Positions 22,738 to 33,952 of a DNA stretch of 64,000 nucleotides are shown here, one piece after another. Location of the stretch: positions 32,649,304-32,713,303 of the forward strand of contig OZ034971.1 of the NCBI GenBank assembly GCA_964030785.1, read 5' to 3'. How positions within the stretch are numbered: position 1 is the stretch's first letter; every line of letters starts with the position of its first letter. Below the pieces are notes generated by a model. It searched no databases and was not told the DNA's origin. It saw only the letters and a program-made list of their open reading frames with translations. Source of the stretch: Siderastrea siderea (lineage: Eukaryota; Cnidaria; Anthozoa; Scleractinia; Rhizangiidae). A program made the translations under genes and the position numbers.

Positions 22738-23640
22738 TTGATCCAGAGGAGAGGGATGAAATGAGCATGTTGTTAATCTCCGAAAAAGAGACCTTTCCCC
22801 GACGCTCCATTATTGGACGTCGATAAACTTTCAACACCTTGCAACTGCAAGTTATTTCCAGAGGCAGCTGGAATACTCTGCAATCGAGCAGACGAGTCGA
22901 ATAGCGAAGATGAAGGTAATATTTTTGTTTAGTCAATTGATTAGCATGGTTGAGTTGCTCTATCAAGTACCAGGAAACAAAAATGCAATAATGTTGGTCT
23001 GTAAAAGAGTGGCTGATTCCATCCAAAGACAGGCCACCACAAAATTAAAAATGCTGCATAACATCAATTTTTACTTGTATTGCTACATATTAACTGATTC
23101 CTTCTGTTTCAAGCTTCAGTTGTCACCTCTGGATCTGCTGACGAAACCACTGGAAGCCCTTTCTGCAGTGATGAGTCAAGCCCTGAAAGCTATGACACTG
23201 ATGGGAGTGATAATGATGAAAATGAAAGTGTGGAGCACACAAGAGGATTTAAGTGTATTGGTGCTGCACACGAGAAGCCTAGGCAACAATTTTTAAAAGA
23301 TGCGGAAAGGAAAATGGAGATTGAAAAACTTCCCGTGAAAGTTAGACTAAGAGCTGAGCCAGAAAATGAATAGGACAAAAATGCCATTGCCATAGATATG
23401 GACCATGATACTGGTTGGTTTCCTGTTGGATACATTGCCAGTGAACTGACAGCATACCTCCATCCTCTGGTTTTGGAGGGCAAAATTGTGGAAACATGTG
23501 AAGCATATGGCTTTCAGAGTTCATTTTGCACGCATTGGTTTTTATCCTTTAATTATGATGACATGGAATGGGAAGTGGGAGAAATTACTGATCTCAGGTT
23601 TTTTATTAAGAGCTCCTGACCACAAATATCGAGAATCCGA
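22738..23640 (+). pseudogene. HIRAN-like domain fragment, multi-exon, broken
   Basis: After a CTGTTTCAAG acceptor-like site at about 23115, codons read an acidic Ser/Asp-rich stretch, then ERKMEIEKLPVKVRLRAEPENE, TAG (23371-23373), DKNAIAIDMD, VGYIASELTAYLHPL. The pattern VxLRxExxNxxDKNAIAV...VGYI..E.A.YL is that of HIRAN DNA-end-binding domains. A later frame gives FRVHFARIGFYPLIMMTWNG. An upstream exon-like piece (FDPEERDEMSMLL from 22738) follows a TTTACAG site. One in-frame stop and one frame change make it a pseudogene. The HIRAN call is by pattern only. Confidence 0.45.
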
Positions 23641-25370
23641 CGACAGAAGCAAAATTTCGCATTTCATTTTATTTCACCAGAAATACCGCTTTAGTGAACT
23701 GTTTTCAAAAATCCTATTTAAAAGTTCCTCCGCTTTTTTTGTTTGTTTTTTTTCTTTTCAAAAATTAAAAAAGTTCGAAACATGGCCAAAGGCTCGCTTG
23801 TGTCCCCCGGAAACAAGGGAAAATCGTGCTCATAAGCAACAACGGGAACTGTTCCTGTTTTACCATTTGGCTCATAAGTATATCTTTTTTTCCTCTATCT
23901 AAAAATATAAAAATCAGGTACAAATTTGAATTTTTAGTCTGCTTGTTGACCAGTTGAAGATACTAACCTTGAAGGGTTTGAAGTCAAAGTGAAATCTGGG
24001 TCAACTTCAGAGGCATATAACTGACCTAGCATATATTTTTCAGATCAAGAATATACATCAAGTGTAAGCTCAATCATTCGTTTTTACTGTCTGAAAGAGT
24101 CGTTTTTGGCCCGTTAAAAGCGACACGTTGAGAATAAAAAGTGTGCAGGGTAATTTTAGCATTTCGGTAGAACAGCTGCTGTCACGCGAGCCACATCGGT
24201 TCCACTAAAGCAGTCATAAAACAAGGTTTCAGTGGCTCATTGTTTTGAAGATGTTAATGAAATTAAAAGACTAGACTTTTCAATGGGAGGTAACCATGTT
24301 ACTGTGGGTTTAGGGGCAACCCAGCTGGCTTTTCTACAATGCAAATTTGTTTAAAATGTAAAAATATTATTTCATTGATCCAATCTGATAAACCAAACAT
24401 ACTCTCACCTTAAGACTTCATCTTGTGAATCTTTTGGTTCAGGCTATCACTCCTTTTATCAGACTTATTGGCTGCATTAGTTATGTTCATTGTAGATTGA
24501 CAAAACAAAAGCAACAAAACCTTCTTCAAACTATGCACTCCGTATTCAAATTAGTTTTAATGTGCAAGATGAAATCTGAGCTTATACTGATAGGCACAAT
24601 ACTAAGGATAGCGTGCTGCAGTGTCTTAGAAGGCTTAGAAAGCTGGAAGACCTAACTGGGCTTAAACATAAGTATTAGTTTTCCGGTAAATAGACGTTTT
24701 GAATGTGTATAATTATACGAAGTGACATTTCCCTAGTTTGCAGTTTCAAATATGTTAAGGTTGGACCATTAATTTTAGAGGGAGTGGTTGGAAAAAACGA
24801 AATATTCCTGCGAAGCTTTGGAGAAGAAATACGGCAAATTAAACACTAGGGAAAGAAAATTCAAGCAAAGCTTTTAGCTCCAAAAAAAAAAAGAAAAAGA
24901 ATAAATAACTCATAATCATAATAACTCTGCAGAAAATGCAAAAAATTAATGATACATCTCTTAATGTTGTCAGTTTGATCAGTTTTAAATGGAAGTGTGA
25001 GTGTTATCTTTAGTCTCGTGGGACACAGTTAACAGAAACCCCGCCACATGAACAACTTGAAACCATTTCTTCTAGTGGGCTGATCTAGGGTACTTTCCTT
25101 CTAAGTTCCAAAGGGGGACGTTTACAAGTCAAAGCGCACGCAGTGAAACTGAAAAAGTCTAAGTTTCCGGTTGCCGTTCTTTACCATAGCACAGATGTCA
25201 TACTGATCGTACCAATGAGGTGTTCCAGTTGAAACCTTGAGAGGATATCTTTTCTTGCTGTACTCGAAGCGGTTTATTTTTATGAGACTAAAGATAGCAC
25301 TCATGCAGTTGCTGACAATCATTTCTCTTTAAGTCAGAAAAAGCTTTTAGAGAGTTTCACAAACCAAAAA
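23641..25370. other. no recognisable gene
   Basis: AT-rich sequence with only short frames. Possibly intronic or old repeat DNA. An A-run lies near 24884-24905. Confidence 0.4.
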
Positions 25371-25374
25371 AGTT

Positions 25375-25695
25375 TTGCGTCCTAGAAAGAGGAGAAAAGA
25401 GGAGAAAAGAGGAGGTCGAAATTGCATTGCTGGCACCCCAAACCAGCAGAGTTGCAACAATTCGAAAAAAAAAACTCCGGGAATCAGAATGTACCAGTTC
25501 CCATCTAGTCCAGCTGTGAGAGCAAAATGGGTGCAATTCGTTTCAAGACATCAACATGACTTCAAAGATCTGACCTCAAAGTACACGTCTCTGTGCTCAG
25601 CACACTTTGACGAGTCGTGCTACGAAACAAATATTTCCCTTGTCAGTGGCGTAGCCCTAAAAATGAAGGATGGAGTTAATCCACCATGTCCTTAA
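25375..25695 (+). pseudogene. THAP zinc-finger exon
   Basis: The frame encodes a basic start, then NCIAGTPNQQSC, TPGIRMYQFPSSPAVRAKWV, SLCSAHFDESCYE and GVNPPCP. This is a C2CH THAP DNA-binding domain: a first Cys pair, an invariant Pro (QFP), Trp (AKW), Cys-x2-His (CSAH) and a degraded AVPTIF-type box. The first Cys pair is spaced C-x9-C, longer than the classical C-x2-4-C; I recall this longer form from transposon-related THAP proteins. A TAA at 25693-25695 ends it before any good splice donor. Probably the N-terminus of a transposase-derived gene continuing at 26336. Confidence 0.7.
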
Positions 25696-25928
25696 GTTTT
25701 AAGTGGCCGCATGAAGTGACAAGTAAGTGAGCACATATTCATATCTACTGTGCAGTACGTTGTAGACACTACACTATTTGTTACAATGAAATATTAAAAA
25801 ACTGCCAAAAGATACTTAAGATATAGTCATCATCATTTCTTTTTACTAACGGTTTTGGGGAAATTGTTGCTTTTTATATATTTTGTATGATGTTTTGTAT
25901 TTTACCGCAAGTTTTTTATCAGATGTTC

Positions 25929-26002
25929 TCGGACAAAACATCGAAACTGCATGAGCATAGGCTATTCGGACAAAACATCGAAACTGCATGAGCATAGGCT
26001 AT
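25929..26002. repeat. perfect 37-bp tandem duplication
   Basis: TCGGACAAAACATCGAAACT and the following 17 bases occur twice head to tail, 25929-25965 and 25966-26002, with no mismatch. This suggests a recent duplication. Confidence 0.95.
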
Positions 26003-26334
26003 AAATGTGGTCAGTTATAATGGATTACCTATATCAGCTGCTAATATGTAGCTAGTTGATAAACTGTTGTTCTTGTAGATTATGGTTGTTATTTTGGTGA
26101 CTTATGTTAGGGAAATACTTGATATGGTAAACATAAGCTTACTGCAGAACATCTAAGACCACAAGTATAACAATAAGATGTGTGAAACTGGGATATTCTC
26201 AGTGATGATTTCTTCGCCTTCTGTTCAAAGTCACTAAAGTAGTGCAGTGTTTTGATGAATCCAGATTCAGCATGTTAATGCAAGAATCAAGTTGTGAATC
26301 AACATCTAAAATATATATATTTTTAATTTTAGCT

Positions 26335-26862
26335 CATGCGTGATGCTTTCACTGAAGTGACACGCGGGCCAGAGGAAAAAAGAAAGGCATGCACACCAGG
26401 AGATGGAGAATTTGAAACTTCTGCTGTCGATGAAACTTCACAACTTCCAGAGGAAGCTGCACTTCCAACTTCTAGTCTAAGTGTGGAATCCACACGTCTA
26501 TCAGTTTCTGGTGTAAGTGGCCAGTCTGCAGGTCTGATGCTAGTGTATGTGCTGTGAGTCCATCAATTTCTGGTGTGAATGTGCAAGCTGTAAGTCCATC
26601 AGTTTCTGGTCTAAATGTACAGTCTGTGACTCCATCAATTTCTGATCTAAACGTACATTCTGTGAGTCCTTCAGTTTCTGGTGGAAGTGTACAGTCTGTG
26701 AGTCCATCACTTTGTGGCCAAAGTCCAGCATCTACACCTGTTGCCACACCCATGCCATCACGTCAGCCACCTGTTAGAGCCCAAAGCTGCAAAGTCTACC
26801 AACACAAGACAAAGTCAAATAACCTGCAGAGGGCGAACAAGAAGCTAAAAGGGAACGGCTGA
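26335..26862 (+). pseudogene. Ser/Val-repeat exon downstream of the THAP exon
   Basis: Begins after a TTTTTAATTTTAG acceptor. The first frame reads an acidic piece (EVTRGPEEKRKACTPGDGEFE), changes frame near 26540, and continues with SPSISGVNVQAVSPSVSG repeats and a basic end (QSCKVYQHKTKSNNLQRANKK). In transposon-derived THAP proteins a low-complexity linker often precedes the coiled coil, which would fit. The Ser-rich repeat itself has no diagnostic value. Confidence 0.4.
26490..26720 (+). repeat. 39-bp coding minisatellite (13-residue unit)
   Basis: About six imperfect copies of a 39-bp unit with the core CCATCAGTTTCTGGT and AATGTACAGTCTGTGAGT, encoding SVSGxNVQSVSP-type units. Because the unit is a multiple of three, copy-number changes keep frame. 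Confidence 0.7.
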
Positions 26863-28551
26863 AAGGGAAATGTCACATAACATGCCATTACTTAAAGGTT
26901 AACTATAGTGAAGTTGCCTTGAGTTCATGTATAATTCACTTTCTTTTTTTCTTTCTTTTCTTCTTTTAGAACAAGTCAATGCAAGTCAAGATGATGTGGA
27001 TGCAGAAAATGATGCATTTGAAGGTTTTAAAAAATGGTGACTTTGATGATGTGGAAGATGTGTTTGACAATGCAGAAGGACTACGATAGAGATGAAAGGG
27101 AGTTAGGGAACTGCAGTGTGTCTTAGACTTGTGAAGCAATGGTCATAGTGGAACAAGTCAGTGGTCGTAGTGGAACAAGTGGTAGGGTGTCTGGGACTGG
27201 TGCAGTAGGTACAAAAAATGGTAGAATTATTTATATTATGCGTTAAGCTTCTGGATGGCGTCCACCTCAATTCCCATGGGAACCACTCACTTTATCACAG
27301 TCATCAAAAGGCTACATTGAGTTGCAATCAATCTAATAAACGTGTCAATTTCTCATAGCAAATGTGTTTTTTTTTCTTGATATTTGCATCATGCAACGAT
27401 CTCAGCGAAAAAGACGTGCTGCTTTGTGGCAGAAAGAGAAACCTTATATCAAAATAAGGTTCCCTCAAGACGGGCAACTATGAGACTGGCTGAATCTTGG
27501 AAGATTAAGCTAATGGAAAACGGCAAAGAGCTAGATGGCTCTCTGGGCAACTTTAGTTTTCGTGTGGGGCAAGACGTCTGGCACTAATGGCAAACCATTA
27601 ATGAGACAGAGAAAAGGTATTTCAAAGCAAAAGTTATTGAGGTTTGGGACGAAACTCGGATAGAGAAAAAATTGAGGTCGAGGTACGAGAAATTTCACAC
27701 CTCAGCTTATGGTTACAAGCTTAAAGTGCCATGAACACCCAAAGGTGCTTTAAATTCACCAAGTGCAGCGTTAGTTTGCAATTTTGTAATCAGTTCCTAG
27801 TATTGGTAGGTGTTTTAGATCAAAGTAAGTCACCAATGTATGAAATGTGCAATTAATTATTATTAGGAAGCACAGCTTGACGGTGGTGACCAGCTCCCAG
27901 CCGATACCAGAGGGACAAGGAAAAACGGGTACAATTTATCTTTTGCGCATTTTCATTTCATTTTTATTTTAAAACGTCTCTCTAGATAGGGAATCTTAGA
28001 TTAATTATGTGATATTTCCCTTACTCCTTTAATATGTTAGATTGACTTATTGATAGCACTTACCGAATAATGATTTATATGGTATCGACAGCAGAATGCT
28101 TTTTTTTATTTCAGTCATACTATCTACTTATTAAACAACCCTTTCTCGTTTCTCTAATTATCATTTTTACCGTTTCTTGTAGCTGGTTTATGAAGCAAAT
28201 TCAAACAAAAGAAATCAGATGAATAGAAGGAATATGTGCTCCTTGCAAAAAAGTAAGTTAATATGAATATAGTCTTGTACATTGTTGCACATGTATACTA
28301 AACAGTTCAAATGGATATATAGGCAATAAACGTGTAGAATTATCACGACATGTTTCATTTACGTTCATGCTAAATGGGAAAGCTCAATTTTGCTTTTGTT
28401 GAACTTTGTTGTTATTATTGTCGTTGTTACTGGACCAATTCTCGGTTTTCACCCACGTGACTTCCGCCTTGACGACGGTTACTATCCGCCATGTTGGTGT
28501 CCAAACAAACCCGTTCAACAGAGAGATCACAGTGAGAAAGCAAGCGTGACA
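26863..28551. other. mostly non-coding; coding-like debris at 27480-27735
   Basis: From about 27480, + frames read AESWKIKLMENGKELDGS, FSFRVGQDV, then after a stop and shift NETEKRYFKAKVIEVWDET and YGYKLKVP with a terminal TGA. This looks like a decayed terminal exon of a protein I do not recognise. A short acidic exon-like piece (EQVNASQDDVDAENDAFE) follows a TTTTAG at about 26970. The interval 28430-28500 has TTTTCACCCACGTGAC and CGCCATGTTGGTG, phrases typical of terminal repeats of cnidarian THAP-type DNA transposons. Confidence 0.4.
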
Positions 28552-30087
28552 ATGGTTCTTTGCGTTGTTCTTGGTTGTGGAAGTAGAAGGAATTGGATTT
28601 TATCGAATACCTTCAGTGGCCTTCAACAAAGGAGAATTTGAAGAAGAACTGACTACAGAGCGGATAGAAAAATGGATAAATGCGATCAGCCGCGGAGACA
28701 CGGAATGGAAAGGCGTCCTCAAAAGCGAACGGGTATGTGGAAAGCATTTTGTTTCTGGAAAGCCAGCTCCTTACTGGCATAAGCACGACGTGGATTGGGT
28801 GCCCACATTGCAACTTGGCAAGAAAAATTATCGTCGTAAATCAGACCATGAAGCGAACGCAGAAAGAGCTGAAAGGGCAAAGAAGCGAGAGCAACTTGCG
28901 GTTGAACGACAACAACGCGAAGTGGCAGAGAAACGTCGAAAGCTTTTGGAAGATAGCCTTCCTGTTGCTCAGATCGACTTTAGTCAGCCAAGTACTTCGA
29001 CTGAAGAAGAGGGAAGTCGAAACGATGGGAATGAGGAGACCATTTCTTCTGATCTGGTGGCCATAGCAGTAAGCGAAGGTGAAGAAATCAAACCGGAAAC
29101 TGTTAAGGACGCCGAGTGCCAAACCACCGAGTTTGACTACATGTTTCAGACAAGCAGATATCAAGCCCCAAATAGGGATTTCTTTGACACTGAGGATAAA
29201 GTTCGCTTTTACACTCTTGAAATCTGTTGAGCGACTGTGTTTGCCGTGTAACATGTGTTTTCGAGTTCGTCTCCCCACATGTTACACGGCAAACACAGTC
29301 GCTCAACAGATTTCAAGAGTTCATCATTGTCCTTATGAAACTAAGACTAAATGCACCGTTGCAGGATCTTGCATACCGGTTTGTTGTTTCAGTGTCTACA
29401 ATTTCCAGAATATATTCCCACTGGATTGTTGTGATGGACACGAGATTGTTTCGCTTTGTGTACTGGCCTGACAGGGACCAACTGTGGAGGACAATGCCCC
29501 AGTGCTTCCAGTATGCATTCGGTAAGAAAACAACTGTTGTGATCGACTGCTTTGAGGTATTTATCGAGAGGCCTTCAAACTTGCTAGCCAGGGCACAGAC
29601 ATTTTCAAATTACAAACATCATAATGCAATCAAAATTCTGGTAGGGATAACACCACAAGGAACAATTTCATTTGTGTCTGAAGCCTGGGGAGGTCGTGTC
29701 TCTGATAAATTTTTAACTGAGAACTGTGGCTTCCTGGACAAACTGATTCCTGGAGACATGGTCATAGCAGACCGGGGATTCACCATCACCGAGAGTGTTG
29801 GACTGAGAAATGCTAAACTGGTGATACCAGCTTTCACGAAGGGCAAATCTCAGCTTGACCCAGTGGACGTGGAGCAGACAAGAGGCATTGCAAATGTCAG
29901 AATTCATGTTGAATGTGTTATTGGACTGCTTAGACGGAAGTATACTATACTGGAAGGTACCTTGCCAACCGACTTTTTGATATGTAATCATGAAAACTCT
30001 GATAGGCGTACTGCATTGGTAGATCATATGATTAGAGTTTGTGCAGCTCTTGTTAATTTTTGTCCTCCAATTGTACCATTTGATTAG
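28552..30087 (+). pseudogene. THAP-DDE_4 transposase (ISL2EU/Harbinger group)
   Basis: From ATG 28552 the first residues MVLCVVLGCGS form the THAP start (C-x4-C). A frame change near 28590 leads to GIGFYRIP, WINAISRGD and ERVCGKHF (C-x2-H), completing a THAP finger. A Lys/Arg/Glu coiled coil follows. The catalytic half (29227-30087) has a helix-turn-helix ([20 protein letters not shown]) and a DDE_Tnp_4 core: VVIDCFE (Asp107 of that frame), VIADRGF (Asp182) and [14 protein letters not shown] (Glu229), a complete DDE triad. The halves are separated by a 45-bp-arm palindrome at 29213-29320. THAP plus DDE_4 fits ISL2EU-type transposons. Cannot be translated as one protein. Confidence 0.75.
29213..29320. 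repeat. perfect 45-bp inverted repeat within the transposase
   Basis: Arms 29213-29257 and 29276-29320 are perfect reverse complements around an 18-nt loop. The right arm still codes for expected transposase residues ([15 protein letters not shown]). The left arm is an inverted copy of it that replaces about 10-15 codons after FYT and adds an immediate stop. Confidence 0.9.
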
Positions 30088-30476
30088 CTCAACTTCACAT
30101 TTAAATACTGTACATCAACTCTTCTCATTAAGCCACCTGGGTGTTTGATTTATTCCAGGGGATTTCAAGGGGTGGAATAAAAATTTAGTTAAGTGCAGCT
30201 CAGTGAAAGCTATCAGGATATAAAATAGGGTATGATATCAGGACTTACATGTAGGTCCTGATATGAGTTAACGCTGCAAAGTGTTGCTTCTAAATTTGCT
30301 TATTACATTAAATTTTCATGACACCTTATTTTTGTAAATTTTGCGATTTAAAAAAGAAGAACGGGCTGTTGGAAATGTGTAACTTTTTGAAAATGTGTTA
30401 ATAACTCAAGGACTTTTTACATAACATTGCGAAGAAAATAAATCATCTCACTCAAAAACACAAAATTAAAGTGACT
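30088..30476. other. no gene seen; probable transposon 3' flank
   Basis: Between the DDE transposase stop and the foldback repeat. Contains a small CCTGATATgAGTT / TATCAGGACTT-type inverted motif near 30230-30265. No coding signal. Confidence 0.35.
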
Positions 30477-30520
30477 CATAATAAACAATTATTGGATGAG
30501 GTTGAGCAAGATATCATGAA
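30477..30520. repeat. left arm of a foldback repeat split by the DIRS element
   Basis: ATAATAAACAATTATTGGAT and AGATATCATGAATTAT here are matched in inverse orientation by AATTCATGATATCATGC and AATAATTGTTTTATTAT at 35247-35291, with a loop carrying CGAGGTCTGTG and CGGCTTCGGCAG. Removing 30525-35186 rejoins ...GAATTAT with CAAAACCGAGG.., a compact hairpin repeat. Confidence 0.55.
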
Positions 30521-30544
30521 TTATACTTCAAAATACTCGTCTCA

Positions 30545-30678
30545 ATTTAACAATGCAATGTCTCTTTATTCACTCTTTCAAGCTATGAAATTACAGTGAC
30601 TTTAAAGAATGCGTTACACAACGGTAAAAACGAAACGTATATAGCCGCTGACCCGCCGCTGGCTCTCGTCTTTTTCAT
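30545..30678 (+). repeat. DIRS left inverted terminal repeat
   Basis: Reverse complement of 34982-35115 with a single mismatch or two; includes AAGAATGCGTTACACAACGG. The preceding 30521-30544 pairs with the internal complementary region instead. Confidence 0.9.
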
Positions 30679-30691
30679 TCACTCAACTAAG

Positions 30692-33463
30692 ATGGAGACG
30701 AATGCAGACCTCGCGGCCGAAGAAATCCAAAGCAATCCGCCGTCTGAAGTAAGTGTTAGCCGTCAATCTCCCGCCGAATCTATGGTTCAGGCTCTAGTTG
30801 CCGACCAGTCCATTATTAATACTCTTTCCCAAGCGATTTTGTCCGCAATCAAACAGGATCTTCCTCAACACGCGACCGAGCGATCGCGAACTGACACTGC
30901 CGCAGAGCATGTGGGCCAGTCGGCTAAACAATCTGCCGTAGAGTCTGTGGACCAAACCGGCAAAGTCAGGGCAGCAAAAAGAAGCCTCCCAATCGATGTT
31001 GTTGTCATCGAGGAGAATACTCAAGCTAAATATCCGCACACGGATAAACCCACCATTACTAACACTAGTGGCGAACAAGATAGTCAGTCGCTGGCAGGCG
31101 ACGATTATGACCTTGAGGGGCTGTTTTCCCCCAACTCACGCTGGGAACCTAGCGAAGAGCTTGATGCCCTGCTTAAAGTTATGTTGAAACCTCTGCAACG
31201 TTTCGAACGACGAGCAATTATCAAAGAGTTCCCAAGACCAGCTGCGGACGGAGCTTTTACTCCTAACCTTGACAATTTTCTGACGACCATGATTTCGGGA
31301 GCCAAAATTCCCGACAATTCCCTAAGGGATATCCAGGATAAAATCCTCGACATCTTGGGTCCACTGTGCTCCTTGTACGAGAATATTACCCTCACGCACG
31401 AGTCCCTGGAAGATGATGCAATTACTTTAGATAAAGCCACCGTTGCGGCTATGCTTGGCTGTGTTAAGAAGGCCATTATGCTGGCAGGAGATACATCTGC
31501 CCAGGTTTCCTCAAAACGCCGAGAGCAGGTTTTGACCAAACTCAACCCAGTACTGGCCTCGCTAGGAAAAGAAGCATTCCCAGATTCAGGCAAGCAACTA
31601 TTTGGGGATGGATTCGAAGCACGCCTCAAACTTCGTTCTGAAACAGCAAATACAGTGGCTGATGCCAAGAAAGCTGGAAAATCGTTTTTTCGAGGCACTG
31701 CCCCCCCGAAGATTCCAAGGGCGCTTTCGGGGTGGCAGAGGACAATACCGAGCCCCCTACAGAGGGTACTTTCGCCCAACATCAAGCTATCACAACACAA
31801 GCCCATCATTCAGGGGCAGAAACAGGGTTCAACTCCCCCAGTCTCAAGGGCCATACCAGCCAAAACCACAGCAGTAACTGTTGTCCGCCCAAATCATCTT
31901 CCCCCAGGTATGTTCAAAAGTTTTTTGCATTCTCTTTCCCACCTGCCCCAAGCGGGTCGGATAAAACATTTTTTACCAGCATGGGAACAGATTACAAAAG
32001 ACCCCTGGATCCTTCAAGTAGTCTCAGGCTACCAGATAGAATTTCTAGACTATCCTGTGCAACACAAAACCCCTGCTCTTATCCCTTGTACACAGGACCA
32101 CCAAACCATAATAGATCAGGAAGTTCAGGAACTGCTATCAAAAGGGGCAGTCCATTACATCCAAGACAATACCTATCGGGAACCCGGATTTGTCAGCTCC
32201 CTTTTTGTAGTACCCAAAAAGGGTGGGGGACACAGACCAGTTATAAACCTAAAACCCCTAAACTGTTTCATACCTTACGAACACTTCAAAATGGAGTCCA
32301 TACATATGTTGAAGGACCTTCTAAGAAAAGGGGATTACATGATAAAAATAGACCTAAAGGATGCATATCTGACGGTCCCAATTTGGCAGAATCACCAAAA
32401 ATATCTACGGTTCATATGGAGAGACTCACTTCTAGAATTCGCATGCCTCCCCTTCGGTTTGGCCAGCGCCCCCAGGGTTTTCACCAAACTGCTAAAACCA
32501 GTCTTATCTATACTGAGACAGAGAGGGATCCGGCTCATAGCATACCTAGACGATATCCTTCTCATGGCACCCTCAGTCGATCAGGTTCTTCAGCATGCTG
32601 CTTCGACTCTAAATCTTCTGGAAGGCCTAGGCTTCACAGTGAACTATCAAAAGTCCATACTGGTACCTTCCCAGCAAATGGAGTTCCTAGGTTCCCTTGT
32701 AAACTCAATCAACCTCACCCTGAGCCTCCCCAGGGACAAAATAACAAAGATCCAGTCAAAATGTCAGGATCTGTTAGAAACACCAGTCACTACTGTGAGA
32801 GAATTGCCTCCTGTCCTCATCCATACAGGCAGTCTTTCCCGCTCCCCTTTACTATCGATACCTTCAACAGGCAAAGAACTCTGTACTAAAATCCCACAAG
32901 TCTTACGAGGCTCTAGTCCATCTAGACTCAGAGTGCCTCCAGGAGGTAAAGTGGTGGAAAGACAACCTAATAGCGTGGAATGGGAAAGCCCTACTCCAGC
33001 AATCAACAGACCTGGTCATAGAGACCGATGCCTCTCGCAAGGGCTGGGGAGCTTATTGCCAGGGAGTGTCAACAGGGGGCAGATGGCTTCCCCACGAGAC
33101 CTCATACCAATCAATTGCCTGGAACTGCTTGCAGGCTCTCTGGCTATAATGTCCTTTACAAAGAACAAAGTCAGAGCTCAGGTATTATTGTTGATGGACA
33201 ACATTTCAGCAGTAACATACATAAACAAAATGGGAGGGACACACTCCCCCATGTTGTCCTACCTAGCCAAAAACCTTTGGGATTGGTGCCTTACCCACAA
33301 TATCTTAGTGTCAGCTCAATACATTCCAGGGGTACAGAATGTAGAAGCAGATCGGGAGTCCAGAGTATTTCAGGACTCCAGCGATTGGAAATTAAATCCA
33401 GCGGTTTTCGACCGCCTCTATCACAAGTGGGGTCCACTAAACATCGACCTCTTTGCTTCCTGA
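30692..33463 (+). pseudogene. DIRS gag and reverse transcriptase-RNase H ORF
   Basis: The ATG at 30692 (METNADLAAEE) just inside the terminal repeat is preferred over the upstream 30596 ATG, which lies in the repeat. Gag-like: LLKVMLKPLQRFERRAI and KEFPRPAADG. RT: HYIQDNTYREPGFVSSLFVV, IDLKDAYLTVPI, LPFGLASAPRVF and YLDDILLM (catalytic Asp pair). RNase H: LLLMDNISAVTYINKMGG and AQYIPGVQNVEAD. An RGG-rich gag tail (RRFQGRFRGGRGQYRAPYRG) is in another frame at 31690-31877. Codons between about 32815 and 33106 are out of frame. The frame ends at TGA 33461-33463, but in-frame similarity continues beyond it. Confidence 0.85.
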
Positions 33464-33952
33464 CTCTCCTTCCAACTAGACCAGTTTGTGAGCTGGCGAC
33501 CAGACCCACTAGCAGTTCATACAGATGCATTCACTCTAGACTGGGCGACCTTTCGAGGGTATGCTTTCCCCCCATTCGCTCTGATAGGCCGATGCCTCAG
33601 ACAAATTCAACGTCAACAAGTGTCACACATGGTGTTAGTAGCACCAGTCTGGCCAGCCCAACCTTGGTACCCTCTCCTATTAGACCTATGCATAGACTTC
33701 CCTGTCCTCATACCAATTCAGGAGGACCTCCTGACACAGGGAACCAGACCCCACCCACTCAAACACTTGCAACTGGCTGGGTGGCTTCTGCCAACAGAGG
33801 ATACCAAACGGCAGACATTTCTGATGAGAGTAGAAAAATCCTCATGGCAGCCTGGAGGAAAAACACAACTAGTGCATATTCCTGTGCATGGTCAAAGTGG
33901 TGTAACTGGTGTAGTCAACGGGGCAATTCTAATCCCCTTTCACCATCTTTAA
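33464..33952 (+). pseudogene. DIRS methyltransferase-like C-terminal domain
   Basis: Continues the RT-RNase H frame after the TGA: LSFQLDQFVSWRPDPLAVHT, DAFTLDWATFRGYAFPPFAL, MVLVAPVWPAQPWYPLLLDL. The order IDLFAS, WRPDP, TDAF, YAFPPF, VAPVWP matches the Dam-like methyltransferase region after RNase H in DIRS1-type elements. The upstream TGA would be explained by a CGA to TGA CpG transition. It cannot be translated with RT unless read through. Confidence 0.7.

Noticed and set aside
31105..31809. A 234-codon open frame on -
   Set aside because: Antisense to DIRS gag with no recognisable motif; treated as a shadow.
31732..32889. A 385-codon open frame on +
   Set aside because: It overlaps the DIRS gag-RT frame, lacks family motifs and is rich in Ser/Pro/Arg as expected of an out-of-frame reading.
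33028..33591. First part of the recombinase-containing frame
   Set aside because: It overlaps RNase H and the methyltransferase-like region in another frame and shows no conserved sequence, so a start at 33592 was preferred.
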